DNA of 64,000 nucleotides from Oceanospirillum sp047518265 (GTDB lineage: Bacteria > Pseudomonadota > Gammaproteobacteria > Pseudomonadales > Halomonadaceae), in the NCBI GenBank assembly GCA_047518265.1, contig JAKZRG010000028.1, positions 13,912 to 77,911 on the forward strand. The letters are read 5' to 3'. Positions 1 through 8,776 of this stretch are shown piece by piece. Numbering within the stretch: the stretch's first letter is position 1; the number at the start of each line of letters is the position of its first letter. Under the pieces are notes generated by a model that had not been told where the DNA came from, ran no database searches, and saw only the letters and a list, made by a program, of their open reading frames with translations. The position numbers and the translations under genes are program-made.

Positions 1-182
1 GCTCCTCATTTCTTTTTATATAAGCTTTGTAAGCTAACTTTATCTAATGTCTTAGATCGTCGATCAGGTTCTCTGATCCAGATCAATGTTGTAGATAAGT
101 TAAAAGCTTTGATGATCTAAAAAAAGCGGAATAATATGATCTACTTGATCAGTATTTTCGATGGAGTTGCTAAGAGGTTGTT
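1..182 (+). promoter_or_regulatory. upstream region of LysR gene, dense in GATC
   Basis: There is no gene here. Seven GATC tetranucleotides lie between positions 55 and 150 (starts at 55, 62, 75, 81, 114, 138, 147). Random sequence would give fewer than one. The stretch probably holds the promoter of the LysR gene that starts at 183. Whether GATC is methylated by Dam in this organism is unknown from the window. Confidence 0.4.
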
Positions 183-1067
183 ATGGCGCTGGATTTAGAG
201 AGTTTAAGGGTACTGTCGGCAGTGGTTTCCGAGGGTGGTTTTTCCAAGGCTGCAGAGAAATTAAATAAAACCCAATCAGCGGTGAGCTATCAGATCCAAA
301 AATTGGAACAACGTCTGGGTACTGATCTGTTTGATCGGTCAGCTTATCGAGCAGAACTGACCCCTGTAGGCGAACGTATTTTGATTGAGGGACAACGCCT
401 CTTGCATCAAGCAGAGCATGTATCTCAGCTAGTGGATCAGTTCTCTGCCGGTTGGGAGCCCAGATTAGAACTGATTGTTGATGGCATGATGCCCAGTGAG
501 CAGATTCTGACAGTCCTAAAAGAGATGGTAGAGTTAAATATACCCACCCATATTCAGTTACGAGTGGAATATCTAGGGGGGGTACAACAGCGCTTTGAGC
601 AGGATGGTGCTGAGCTAATGTTGGCTCTGGATTACGCCCCAAGCAATCAGCTGTTAGTTCAGGCACTAAAACCAATCGAGACTGTTTTAGTCGTAGCCGA
701 AGATCATGAATTAGCGAAGGCATCCACCAGTATTACTCTGGATGCATTACAACAGTATGTGGAGTTGACCGTACACGATTCCAGTTATAATAAGGCTTAT
801 GGAGGTTGGCAGACATTTGGTGGTGAGCGGGTGTTTTATCTCAGTGACTTTCGTGCAAAGCTGGAAGCGCTAACCATGGGATTGGGTTATGGCTGGATGC
901 CTCTTGATCAGGTGCAGGAAGCATTGGCAGAGAATCGGTTGGTCGAGTTGAATTACCAAGGAGGGTCACGACATCGTTATACCCCGGTATTGGTTAATCG
1001 TCGGAATCAGGCATTGGGGAAAGCGGGGCAATGGTTAATCGATAAATTGTTAGAAAAGTTCGGTTAA
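183..1067 (+). CDS. LysR-family transcriptional regulator
   Basis: A 294-residue DNA-binding regulator of usual LysR length. Residues 1-62 form the winged helix-turn-helix, with the family pattern around FSKAAEKLNKTQSAVSYQIQ followed by LEQRLGTDLFDR. Residues 90-290 look like the periplasmic-binding-protein-like effector domain. The ATG at 183 begins directly at the HTH domain. It is encoded alone: the next gene on the same strand starts almost 200 bp away with its own leader, so its target cannot be read from operon context. The effector is unknown. The family call is secure, the function is not. Confidence 0.9.
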   Translation: MALDLESLRVLSAVVSEGGFSKAAEKLNKTQSAVSYQIQKLEQRLGTDLFDRSAYRAELTPVGERILIEGQRLLHQAEHVSQLVDQFSAGWEPRLELIVDGMMPSEQILTVLKEMVELNIPTHIQLRVEYLGGVQQRFEQDGAELMLALDYAPSNQLLVQALKPIETVLVVAEDHELAKASTSITLDALQQYVELTVHDSSYNKAYGGWQTFGGERVFYLSDFRAKLEALTMGLGYGWMPLDQVQEALAENRLVELNYQGGSRHRYTPVLVNRRNQALGKAGQWLIDKLLEKFG

Positions 1068-1263
1068 GCTTTTTGCTTTAATATTATGAAATTGAGAACT
1101 GCTCCATTGAAACTTACTGTTTTACCAGAGAAAATCAGTAGATACTTGGCTCTATTATGAGTTGATAATAATTGAACCATATCAATCGATATGCAACGGC
1201 ATCGGACGCCAGAGATGTGTTTGATCTTTAATGACTGAGTAAAAAGTTACAGGAACGTTATAG

Positions 1264-2571
1264 ATGCAAGATCAATTGGTTAGAGCGGGAAGCAAACAAA
1301 CGTCCCCTAAGCATATTATTTTATTACTGCTAGGTTTTCTGGCTGTTGCTCTATTAATCTGGCAATTGCTGCCCAGTAATAATGACGTTGAGTCTAGGCC
1401 AACTGAAACGGCCACTGGCTTTAGCTCTTCTCAAAAGGAAAAAACAAAAGATCTTCTGTTAACTACGGTGAATGCCGTAATACAGATGAGAGGGGATGTT
1501 AGGAAAGAATCCCGAGAAGGGGTTATCAGCCCTATCACTCTAGGCAGTGAATTAGTGGAAGGTGAACGTCTTCATACCGGAGAAAACAGTAGTATTACCC
1601 TGCGTTTTTCCGATCAATCGATGGTGATTGTCTCTGAGAAAAGCTCGGTTTCATTTGAGAACTTACTAGGCTCGAAAGAGGGAGAAAAAGGGGCAACCAT
1701 TCTTAAGCTGTTGGACGGTAAAATTGAATCTCGGGTCTCTAAGCAAGGATTTGGAGCAAAATACGAAGTGCGCACGCCTGCTATGCAGCTGGCTGTACGG
1801 GGTACCATCTTTGAAGTGGACGTTGATAATGAAACCAAACAAAGCCGTGCCGTTGTTTTAGAAGGAAGCGTTGAGGTCAGTAAAAATAAAGCCCAAGCTG
1901 ATTTAAATGCTGGCTTTGGGGTTTTAGCCCACCGAAATAATAGTACGTTAGAACCGACGGCTATTTTGCAGGCACCAAAGGTAGAGTCTTTGAATTCACC
2001 ACTGACACAGCTGCCCTTGATTCTGGATTGGCAGGTATTATCTGGCGCGGATCAATATCAGGTACAGGTTTTTACCGGAGATATGGATGAAGTCTTGGTC
2101 TTTGATGAAAATTTCCGGGGGAATTTAGCATCGATCAGTGGTCTGGCTAATGGTAATTACTTGGTTCGTGTACGTGGTGTTGATACGGATGGTTTAGGCG
2201 GTTTCTATGGTAATGCTCGTTTTGTTCTAGACGCTCATCCAATACCGCCTATTGTTTTAAAACCCATACGAGGTATCTCATCATCACAGGGTAAAGTGGA
2301 TTTTCTCTGGCAGGCCTCTAAAGAAGCAAAATCCTATTTATTGCAGGTTTCTGATCACCCTGATTTTTCTCATATGATCTCTCAAGTTAAGCACCTACCA
2401 GCAGCCATTGAAGGTCTGTCAATTAAGATCTCTCCGGGACATTACTACTGGCGTATTGCCAGTATTTCTGAGGACTCAGAGCAAGGTCCTTTTAGCCCTG
2501 TTCAGGTTTTTACCGTTTTGTCAGAAGTAGAATCAACAAAAAATAATGTCACCAGCACAACAAACCAGTAG
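1264..2571 (+). CDS. FecR-domain membrane-anchored periplasmic protein
   Basis: A 435-residue protein with one N-terminal transmembrane helix (about residues 17-36, HIILLLLGFLAVALLIW) and a periplasmic remainder. Residues 68-215 match the FecR domain, including the conserved AVRGTIFEV core. Residues 235-420 hold two fibronectin-III-like repeats, each opening with a W-x(5)-A-x(2)-Y-x-x-Q-V pattern (DWQVLSGADQYQVQV and LWQASKEAKSYLLQV). FecR domains of this soluble type often sit beside CHASE2 sensor enzymes, and here the next gene starts 6 bp after the stop and encodes one. I infer that it binds a ligand or the cell wall and feeds the CHASE2 cyclase. Confidence 0.85.
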   Translation: MQDQLVRAGSKQTSPKHIILLLLGFLAVALLIWQLLPSNNDVESRPTETATGFSSSQKEKTKDLLLTTVNAVIQMRGDVRKESREGVISPITLGSELVEGERLHTGENSSITLRFSDQSMVIVSEKSSVSFENLLGSKEGEKGATILKLLDGKIESRVSKQGFGAKYEVRTPAMQLAVRGTIFEVDVDNETKQSRAVVLEGSVEVSKNKAQADLNAGFGVLAHRNNSTLEPTAILQAPKVESLNSPLTQLPLILDWQVLSGADQYQVQVFTGDMDEVLVFDENFRGNLASISGLANGNYLVRVRGVDTDGLGGFYGNARFVLDAHPIPPIVLKPIRGISSSQGKVDFLWQASKEAKSYLLQVSDHPDFSHMISQVKHLPAAIEGLSIKISPGHYYWRIASISEDSEQGPFSPVQVFTVLSEVESTKNNVTSTTNQ

Positions 2572-2577
2572 GAAACG

Positions 2578-4428
2578 ATGATGAAAAAACGTGTTTCTGC
2601 TCGGGAAACGGTGTTACTAGCACTGATGCCGGTGATTGCTTTGGTCGTGAGTTTACTTTTGGCTCAAACGGCCCTGTATAGCAAGGTGAATGCTTGGGTC
2701 TCTGATACACAGCAATATCTTTTTGCCAAAGAGATGTATTTTGATGATGTGGTCTTTATCGATATTGATGATGCATCCTTGTTTGAATTGGAGAAGGACC
2801 TGGGTGTTTGGCCCTATAACCGAGATGTATATGCTGAGGTTTTAGATTATTTAACCGATAAAGGGGTTAACCGGGTTATTTTTGATCTTCTGCTCACAGA
2901 AACCCGTGAGGGGGATCAGGTTTTAGCCGAGTCGGTCAGAGAACATGATAATGCCGTTTTTATCGCCAGCTCTCCTGTTCACGCCTCCTCTCGGCAGTAT
3001 CAAGGTGAACAACACGAGAGATTGTTGCAGCAGCTCTCTTGGCAGGTCGCATCTGATGTGCCTATGACCCCTCTAGAAAAACTAGTATTGCCAACAAAGG
3101 GGTTTATCCAATCAACAGAAGCTGGGAAGAATGTTGGCGTAGTCGATGTCTTTGTGGATGAAGACGGTACCTTTAGGCGCTTACCTGCCATCTATCAAGT
3201 GGGTAATGCTTTTCTACCTTCCATCCCTGTGCTCCTTCAGCAAACGGGCTCAACAACCTCTGTAAACAAGGATGACAAAGATCGTTTGCTTTTTGATGCC
3301 AAACAACAAGCCATTATTTATAACGATGATCAATGGCCTGTGGATGATAAAGGGATGTTTAATATTTACTTCCCTAAAAATGCCAACTCGATCTTGAGTA
3401 TGTCCTTTTACCCTGTGGTACAGGCGGCAAAAGGTTTATTAACCCCCGATAACGCCGATACTTTTTTCCAGGGGAAAACAGTCTTTATCAGTAGTACCGC
3501 ATTTAAATCTGATTTGGTGAATACCCCTAGGGGCATGATGTCCGGCAGTTATTTTTTAGCCATTGTTTATCAAAACTTAAAACATGATTTGTTGTTAAAA
3601 GCACCGAAAAAGTTATTTGATGGTATCTTACTATTACTGGCGCTCGCTCCATTATTTCTCTTCCCTATCTTTTGTCATTACGCTCCTTGGAAGCATGCTT
3701 TTGCTCTGATACTGACGGCTGTTGAGATATGGTGCGTCAATAGCTTGTTCTTGTTAATGTCTTCTCAGCAAAGTGTTTTGTTTCTACCTCTTTTTATTCT
3801 GTTTTTGGGGTATTTTCTACAGAGTGTTGTCTTAGCTAAGTTTTCCACAAAGCGTAATGAGAGCTTAGCGAGAAAAGCCCAAGTTCTCGCTGAAAATAAT
3901 CAAGAACTTGCCATGGAAGCCAATACAGATTCTTTAACCAACCTCTTTAATCGTCGGGCACTTCTCAGTCACTTTGAACGTGAAATAACGCGTACCATAC
4001 AGATGGAGATCCCTTTATCCGTTGCTATTTTGGACTTGGATCACTTTAAAGATGTGAACGATAACTATGGGCATGAAGTGGGGGATCAGGTTTTAAGGAT
4101 GTTCGCCAATATCATGAGTAGCAATAAGCGTGATAAAGATATCGTTGCCCGCTGGGGTGGGGAAGAGTTTGTTATGTTGCTGCCGGGTTTGCAGGATAAA
4201 GATGCTGTTGCTGTATTGGATCGGCTCAGACAAAAGGCCGGTGAACTCATTGTGAATACGGAAAAAGGCCCTCTAACACTAACTGTCAGTATTGGTGTTA
4301 CCCAATATGATTCAAACTCTATGAACGGCCCCGAAGTCTGTATTTCTGTGGCAGATAAGGCTCTGTATCAAGCAAAAGAATCAGGGCGCAATAGAGTGTG
4401 TTTAGCGGTTCAGGATTCTATTGTCTGA
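2578..4428 (+). CDS. CHASE2-sensor diguanylate cyclase
   Basis: A 616-residue membrane enzyme that should make cyclic di-GMP from two GTP. A signal-anchor helix near residues 12-32 is followed by an extracytoplasmic CHASE2 domain (about 40-345, with VVFIDIDDASL and the GVWPYNR signature). Three transmembrane helices (about 345-430), a short linker and a GGDEF domain come after it. The active site GGEEF is at residues 527-531. An RxxD product-inhibition site (RDKD) lies five residues before it, so feedback control is expected. It is translationally close to the FecR gene upstream (6-bp gap), making a two-gene sensory operon. Confidence 0.93.
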   Translation: MMKKRVSARETVLLALMPVIALVVSLLLAQTALYSKVNAWVSDTQQYLFAKEMYFDDVVFIDIDDASLFELEKDLGVWPYNRDVYAEVLDYLTDKGVNRVIFDLLLTETREGDQVLAESVREHDNAVFIASSPVHASSRQYQGEQHERLLQQLSWQVASDVPMTPLEKLVLPTKGFIQSTEAGKNVGVVDVFVDEDGTFRRLPAIYQVGNAFLPSIPVLLQQTGSTTSVNKDDKDRLLFDAKQQAIIYNDDQWPVDDKGMFNIYFPKNANSILSMSFYPVVQAAKGLLTPDNADTFFQGKTVFISSTAFKSDLVNTPRGMMSGSYFLAIVYQNLKHDLLLKAPKKLFDGILLLLALAPLFLFPIFCHYAPWKHAFALILTAVEIWCVNSLFLLMSSQQSVLFLPLFILFLGYFLQSVVLAKFSTKRNESLARKAQVLAENNQELAMEANTDSLTNLFNRRALLSHFEREITRTIQMEIPLSVAILDLDHFKDVNDNYGHEVGDQVLRMFANIMSSNKRDKDIVARWGGEEFVMLLPGLQDKDAVAVLDRLRQKAGELIVNTEKGPLTLTVSIGVTQYDSNSMNGPEVCISVADKALYQAKESGRNRVCLAVQDSIV

Positions 4429-4465
4429 GCTCTGTCGTTGTAGAGCAGCGATTCTAGGGCTGTCA

Positions 4466-5398
4466 TTATTGCTCTGGTATTTGAGCAAGCCGTGGCCGGT
4501 TATAAATATTTTGATAAACAAAATCTCTGAACCATTTATGTAACGGGTCATGGTGCATACGGGCATGCCAAAACATGGATATTTCAATTTCTGGTATATC
4601 AAAAGGAATCGAGAGGACGGAAAATCTATTCTGATCCACATAGCGGCGAATAAAGTTTGCCGGTAATAAGATCATAAAATCCGTTCGAGCAATAATCTCT
4701 AGAGCAGCAAAGAAGTGTGGCACTCTTACGGCCACATTTCGTTTTAACCCCTGTTTAGCCAGTGAATCGTCTATCTCACTGTTACCGTTCCCGCTGGGGC
4801 TAATCATCACATGATTAAGCTCCAGATAATCATCTAGAGAAATATGGTGCTCATGGGGATGCCCTCGACGCACTAAGCCTTGAAAATGATCATTCGCCAC
4901 CACTCGCTGAAAGATATCCGCAGGAGGCTCAGTGGCTCCGCCAATGATTAGGTCGACCTTATTCTCTTCCAATTCAGTCAGAAGGTTTGATCGCCAATCG
5001 ACAGCGGTTAAATGTACATTGGGGGCGGCTACGTTTAACAGGGGCACTAATCTGGGCAAAATGCTGTGACTGCCATAATCTGTGGTCGCTAGGCGTATAC
5101 TGCCTTGATGAGTTTCTGCATCAAAAGCATCTGGGACTAAAAGCTCACTGATATTATCTAATAATTGGTTGAGTTGAGGCTGAAGGCGCTCGGCCTTAGT
5201 TGTGAGTGCCAAATGTTTGCCGGATTTTACTAATAAAGGATCGTCAAACATTTGACGAAGTTTTGCTAAGGTACGACTTACCGCCGACTGCGTAAGATTG
5301 AGCTTTTCTGCGGTATGGGTGACATGTTTTTCTTCCAGTAATACCTGCAGTGTGACCAAAGCATTCAGATCAAACTTCTTTAACAGCTTTATATCCAT
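4466..5398 (-). CDS. LysR-family transcriptional regulator
   Basis: A 310-residue regulator. The HTH lies at about residues 10-68 (VTHTAEKLNLTQSAVSRTLAKLRQ), followed by a LysR substrate-binding domain. The DLNALVTLQVLLEEKHVTHTAEKL opening resembles the NodD/LeuO-like subgroup. It is divergent from the thioesterase gene at 5599, and the shared 200-bp spacer carries two palindromes, so it most likely controls itself and the thioesterase/MaoC pair. The effector is unknown. The stop lies 38 bp from the converging CHASE2-GGDEF gene. Confidence 0.9.
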   Translation of the reverse strand: MDIKLLKKFDLNALVTLQVLLEEKHVTHTAEKLNLTQSAVSRTLAKLRQMFDDPLLVKSGKHLALTTKAERLQPQLNQLLDNISELLVPDAFDAETHQGSIRLATTDYGSHSILPRLVPLLNVAAPNVHLTAVDWRSNLLTELEENKVDLIIGGATEPPADIFQRVVANDHFQGLVRRGHPHEHHISLDDYLELNHVMISPSGNGNSEIDDSLAKQGLKRNVAVRVPHFFAALEIIARTDFMILLPANFIRRYVDQNRFSVLSIPFDIPEIEISMFWHARMHHDPLHKWFRDFVYQNIYNRPRLAQIPEQ

Positions 5399-5424
5399 GA
5401 GGTTGTCCCAAGGTATTGACTCGT

Positions 5425-5474
5425 ATCCATTAGCTTATGGATTATATCCACTCTTTCCATGATTTAGAATCATG
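5425..5474. promoter_or_regulatory. two dyads in divergent LysR/thioesterase promoter
   Basis: ATCCAT-6 bp-ATGGAT (5425-5442) and CATGATT-TAG-AATCATG (5458-5474) are perfect inverted repeats just upstream of the LysR start at 5398. LysR proteins bind short dyads of this size, so these are candidate operator sites for the adjacent regulator. No footprint evidence is available; this is inference from position and symmetry. Confidence 0.5.
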
Positions 5475-5598
5475 ACAGATATTTGAATAATGAATTTAAC
5501 TTATGCCTGAAAACCGATAACAATGTAACTCTGCCAAGCAAGGCTGTTGCAAGTTGCAAGGGACAGAACAGGTTATTATGAAATAGCGGGAGAGAGAG

Positions 5599-6048
5599 AT
5601 GTCTCAGAATAGTGAAGCACTGTATCAGAAAGAGTTTGAAGTTCGCTGGTCCGATTGTGATGCAAATAATCATATGCGCCACAGTGCTTACGCTGACTTT
5701 TGTGCCCATACACGTCTTGGTTTTATGAATCAGATTGGTATGAATGATAAATGGCTAAAAGAGCAGAGATTAGGCCCGGTATTGTTTAAAGAAGAAACAG
5801 AGTACTTCCGTGAACTCTTTATGGGTGAAAAAGTCGTGGTGACTTTGGAGCCAGGAGAACCCACGGGTTCCAAGAAATCCATACAGGTGATCAATACTAT
5901 TTACCGTGAAAATGGTGAACTGGCTGCGGTACATAAAGCTGTTTTTGGTTGGTTTGATAGCGAGAAACGTAAGGTTGTTGAGCTTCCTTCGATGATTCGT
6001 CAGGTTTGTTTATTGGACTTTATACCGTCCACGTCTGAGAACAATTAA
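5599..6048 (+). CDS. acyl-CoA thioesterase, hotdog fold (4HBT/YbgC type)
   Basis: A 149-residue single hotdog-fold protein that is expected to hydrolyse an acyl-CoA thioester. The family signature is at residues 15-33: VRWSDCDANNHMRHSAYADF, where the aspartate and HM/N residues form the YbgC/FcbC-type active site. A strong Shine-Dalgarno-like GAGAGAGAG precedes the ATG at 5599. A MaoC-like hydratase gene follows 12 bp later, suggesting a shared acyl-CoA pathway under the divergent LysR gene. The substrate is unknown; fluoroacetyl- or hydroxybenzoyl-CoA specificity cannot be told from sequence alone. Confidence 0.87.
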   Translation: MSQNSEALYQKEFEVRWSDCDANNHMRHSAYADFCAHTRLGFMNQIGMNDKWLKEQRLGPVLFKEETEYFRELFMGEKVVVTLEPGEPTGSKKSIQVINTIYRENGELAAVHKAVFGWFDSEKRKVVELPSMIRQVCLLDFIPSTSENN

Positions 6049-6060
6049 GGAGTGGCTGCA

Positions 6061-6519
6061 ATGGATCGTTATCTCGATGATTTTACCGAAGGGGAAGTGA
6101 TTAAAGCACCAGGGTTTACCCTGAGTGAAGGCCAGATATTGGATTTTGCGCTGACTTATGACCCCCAGCCTTTTCATATTGATAGCCAAGCCGCTGCTGA
6201 AGGCCCATATGGAGGAGTGATCTCTAGTGGTTTTCAAACCTTAGCCTTGTGTTTTCGTATGGTGGTGCAATCCGGTGTTTTTCAAACCGTCAGTATGGGT
6301 GGGCCGGGTATTGATGAACTGCGCTTTTTAGCCCCCGTTCGTCCTGGAGATACGATTACTCCTCAGGCTGAAATTTTAGAAGTGAAGCCCTCTCGTTCTA
6401 AACCGGCCCAAGGTATTTTACGCATTCAGTTTCGTGGTTATAACCAACATAATAATGAGGTGATTAGTTTTATTGTCATTATGGTTGGTCGTCGCCATCC
6501 GAATTTATCAGAGGCCTAG
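6061..6519 (+). CDS. MaoC-like acyl-CoA hydratase/dehydratase
   Basis: A hotdog-fold protein of about 152 residues related to (R)-specific enoyl-CoA hydratases. The hydratase-2 motif is visible as DFALTYDPQPFHID, with the catalytic D and H (about residues 30-42), followed by the GGVISSGF segment. The ATG at 6061 is preferred to a GTG at 6052, because an AAGGAG ribosome-binding site at 6047-6052 overlaps the GTG and sits correctly for the ATG. It forms an operon with the upstream thioesterase. The product is probably a cytoplasmic enzyme for a branched or hydroxylated acyl-CoA; the exact substrate is unknown. Confidence 0.85.
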   Translation: MDRYLDDFTEGEVIKAPGFTLSEGQILDFALTYDPQPFHIDSQAAAEGPYGGVISSGFQTLALCFRMVVQSGVFQTVSMGGPGIDELRFLAPVRPGDTITPQAEILEVKPSRSKPAQGILRIQFRGYNQHNNEVISFIVIMVGRRHPNLSEA

Positions 6520-6620
6520 GGAACGATCCATCTATAGATTAGCTTTTTTATTACTGGTTTCAGCACGCTTTTACTGGCCCTGGTCAGGACAAAGCAAAAC
6601 TCCGGCAATTGTTGTCATTC

Positions 6621-6653
6621 AGCCCTACGTCTTTATTGAGTAGGGCTTTTTTT
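6621..6653 (+). terminator. rho-independent terminator after MaoC gene
   Basis: An AGCCCTAC/GTAGGGCT stem of 8 bp with an 11-nt loop, followed by seven further T residues. It lies about 100 bp after the MaoC stop and ends the thioesterase/MaoC operon. A second small dyad (AAACGC…GCGTTT, 6669-6690) follows, without a U-tract. The rest of the stretch up to the kinase gene at 6865 shows nothing more. Confidence 0.85.
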
Positions 6654-6864
6654 GTGGGCTCCAAAACAAAAACGCCTCTACGAAGCGTTTGTCATAGGCT
6701 CTGACTGCAAGCCAAAGAATATCGAAATAACGCTCTACGGGTATATAATCATCCAATTAATTTAAAGGCCTTTGCCTTCCATCAATAGTTGCTAAACCAA
6801 TAAGCTCTATCATCTCTTCTGCATAATTTTGATGGACAGGTTTGCTGAGCAAAAAGGTTTTTGA

Positions 6865-8772
6865 ATGATAAAAATGAATAATGTCAGACATGCCATGACA
6901 ATCATTGTATTGGCTGCTGGCTTATATACTGCTGGTTTGGTCTGGTTTATTGAAGCTGCAAACAGTCGCTACATAGAAGTTAATAAACACTGGACTGAAT
7001 ATAGCGAAACCGAATCAAAAGTAGTTGAAGCTATTTTGCAGCTAAAAGGACAGCTAGGCTATGGTGGCTTTATCCACAGTTTCAAAAACTATGTGTTACG
7101 GGGCGATAATACGTATTTCAATCGACTTTCTGAACAGCACCTTGCGGTTACCGAAAGTATTAGCTCGTTACGTCAATATCTGAAAAGTGAATCAGAGTTA
7201 ACGGCGCTTAATCAGTTAGAAGAAACCATGGGACAATATTGGTCCAATGTGCTGATTACACAAACAGCGTTAGCCGCCGGTAAACTTCCCCATGATGTTG
7301 ATCGTTTAGTAAAGGTCGATGATACACCTGCATTGAGTAGCCTACGGATTATCGAAGAGACGATCAGTAAGCGAACAAAAAGTGTCCAGAAAAATACAAC
7401 AACCTCCATTCAATACGCCCAGTCCTTTTTAGAAGGAGGTATGTTGTTAGTATTACCGGTTCTGCTGTTATCCTTATTGTTGCTTTATTATGTTCGCGAG
7501 GTTTATGCCAGTAACCAAGCCGTTATTAAAGCCCGAAAATGGCTGGATACCGTACTGGATACGGCACCAGATGCCACATTGTGTGTTAACCGAAACGGTC
7601 AAATTATACGCAGCAACCAGATGGCTGAGAGCTTTTTTGGCTACAGTCAGTATGATTTAAAGCAGATGACGGTAGAGTCCCTTATCCCTGCCGCTTCAGC
7701 AGAACAGCATAAACATCAGCGGGAAAATTTCTTTCAAAACCCAGATATTAGGCCCATGGGGCAAAGCAAAGAACTCTACGCTCGACTTAGGGATGGTCGT
7801 CAACCCATGGTTGAGGTCAGCCTGAGCCATACCGGTGAAGCCAATGATGTGATTGCTATCGCCACTATTCGAGATGTCACGGAAAGGGAAGAGAATCGAA
7901 AACAACTGGTACAAGCTAAAGCTCAGGCAGAAGAAGCGTTATCTCAAACTGAAGAGGCTCTAACCCAGTTGGAAAAAGCGAAAGACTCTTTAGTGGAGTC
8001 GGAGAAAATGGCCGCTCTTGGAGAGCTGGTAGCCGGTGTTGCTCATGAGATTAATACACCTATTGGTAATGCGCTAACCTCTGCGACTTATCTACATGAT
8101 CAAACGGAAAAAATTGCTCATCTTTATGAACAAGAAGAACTATCAGAGGAAGAGTTGGAAACCTATTTTCAACGTTCTAACGATGCAAGCAATATGATCG
8201 AGGTGAATCTGGATAAGGCTGCTGAGCTAATTAATAGCTTTAAACATATCGCTGTGGATCAAACGGGTGGAGAACGCCGGGAGTTTAATCTTAATCAATA
8301 TTTGCGGGAAGTACTGGTCAGTATTCGACCTATATACAAGAAAACAAATATTGAGGTTAACTATCAATGCGATCAAACTGTAGCCCTATCGACCTATCCT
8401 GGTGCCCTATCCCAATGTTTAACTAATTTGATTACCAATGCCGTTGTGCACGGTTTTGATGAACAATCATCAGGGAAAATTGATATAACCGTCAGTGATT
8501 CGGGTACAGATAAAATCAATATTGCGATATCTGATAACGGTAAAGGTATCCCGAGTGCCTTACATAAGAAGATTTTTGAGCCCTTTTTTACCACCAAGCG
8601 TAATCATGGTGGTAGTGGTTTGGGTTTACAAATCGTCTATAACCTAGTGACACATAATCTGGGCGGTTCAATCACTTTACAGAGCCAAGATGGAGAAGGT
8701 TCTACTTTTTCACTGGAACTACCACGACACTTTAATCTAGCAAGTGCTGATCAACAGGCGGCAAGGGTTTAG
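6865..8772 (+). CDS. PAS-domain hybrid-lacking sensor histidine kinase
   Basis: A 635-residue sensor kinase. Transmembrane helix 1 is at about residues 10-31, followed by a helical periplasmic sensor region (32-188) and transmembrane helix 2 (about 190-212). A PAS domain (225-345) with a coiled-coil linker of repeated EEALSQTEEAL character leads to the dimerisation region, with the phospho-accepting His394 (GVAHEINTP). The ATPase domain shows the N box (NLITNAVVHG), G1 (DNGKGIP), F (FEPFFTTK) and G2 (GSGLGLQIV). The H-E-I-N variant places it with the HWE-less, ThiS/RsbR-like HisKA kinases common in marine gammaproteobacteria. The partner gene starts 4 bp after the stop, so this is a two-component operon. 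Confidence 0.93.
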   Translation: MIKMNNVRHAMTIIVLAAGLYTAGLVWFIEAANSRYIEVNKHWTEYSETESKVVEAILQLKGQLGYGGFIHSFKNYVLRGDNTYFNRLSEQHLAVTESISSLRQYLKSESELTALNQLEETMGQYWSNVLITQTALAAGKLPHDVDRLVKVDDTPALSSLRIIEETISKRTKSVQKNTTTSIQYAQSFLEGGMLLVLPVLLLSLLLLYYVREVYASNQAVIKARKWLDTVLDTAPDATLCVNRNGQIIRSNQMAESFFGYSQYDLKQMTVESLIPAASAEQHKHQRENFFQNPDIRPMGQSKELYARLRDGRQPMVEVSLSHTGEANDVIAIATIRDVTEREENRKQLVQAKAQAEEALSQTEEALTQLEKAKDSLVESEKMAALGELVAGVAHEINTPIGNALTSATYLHDQTEKIAHLYEQEELSEEELETYFQRSNDASNMIEVNLDKAAELINSFKHIAVDQTGGERREFNLNQYLREVLVSIRPIYKKTNIEVNYQCDQTVALSTYPGALSQCLTNLITNAVVHGFDEQSSGKIDITVSDSGTDKINIAISDNGKGIPSALHKKIFEPFFTTKRNHGGSGLGLQIVYNLVTHNLGGSITLQSQDGEGSTFSLELPRHFNLASADQQAARV

Positions 8773-8776
8773 CTGA

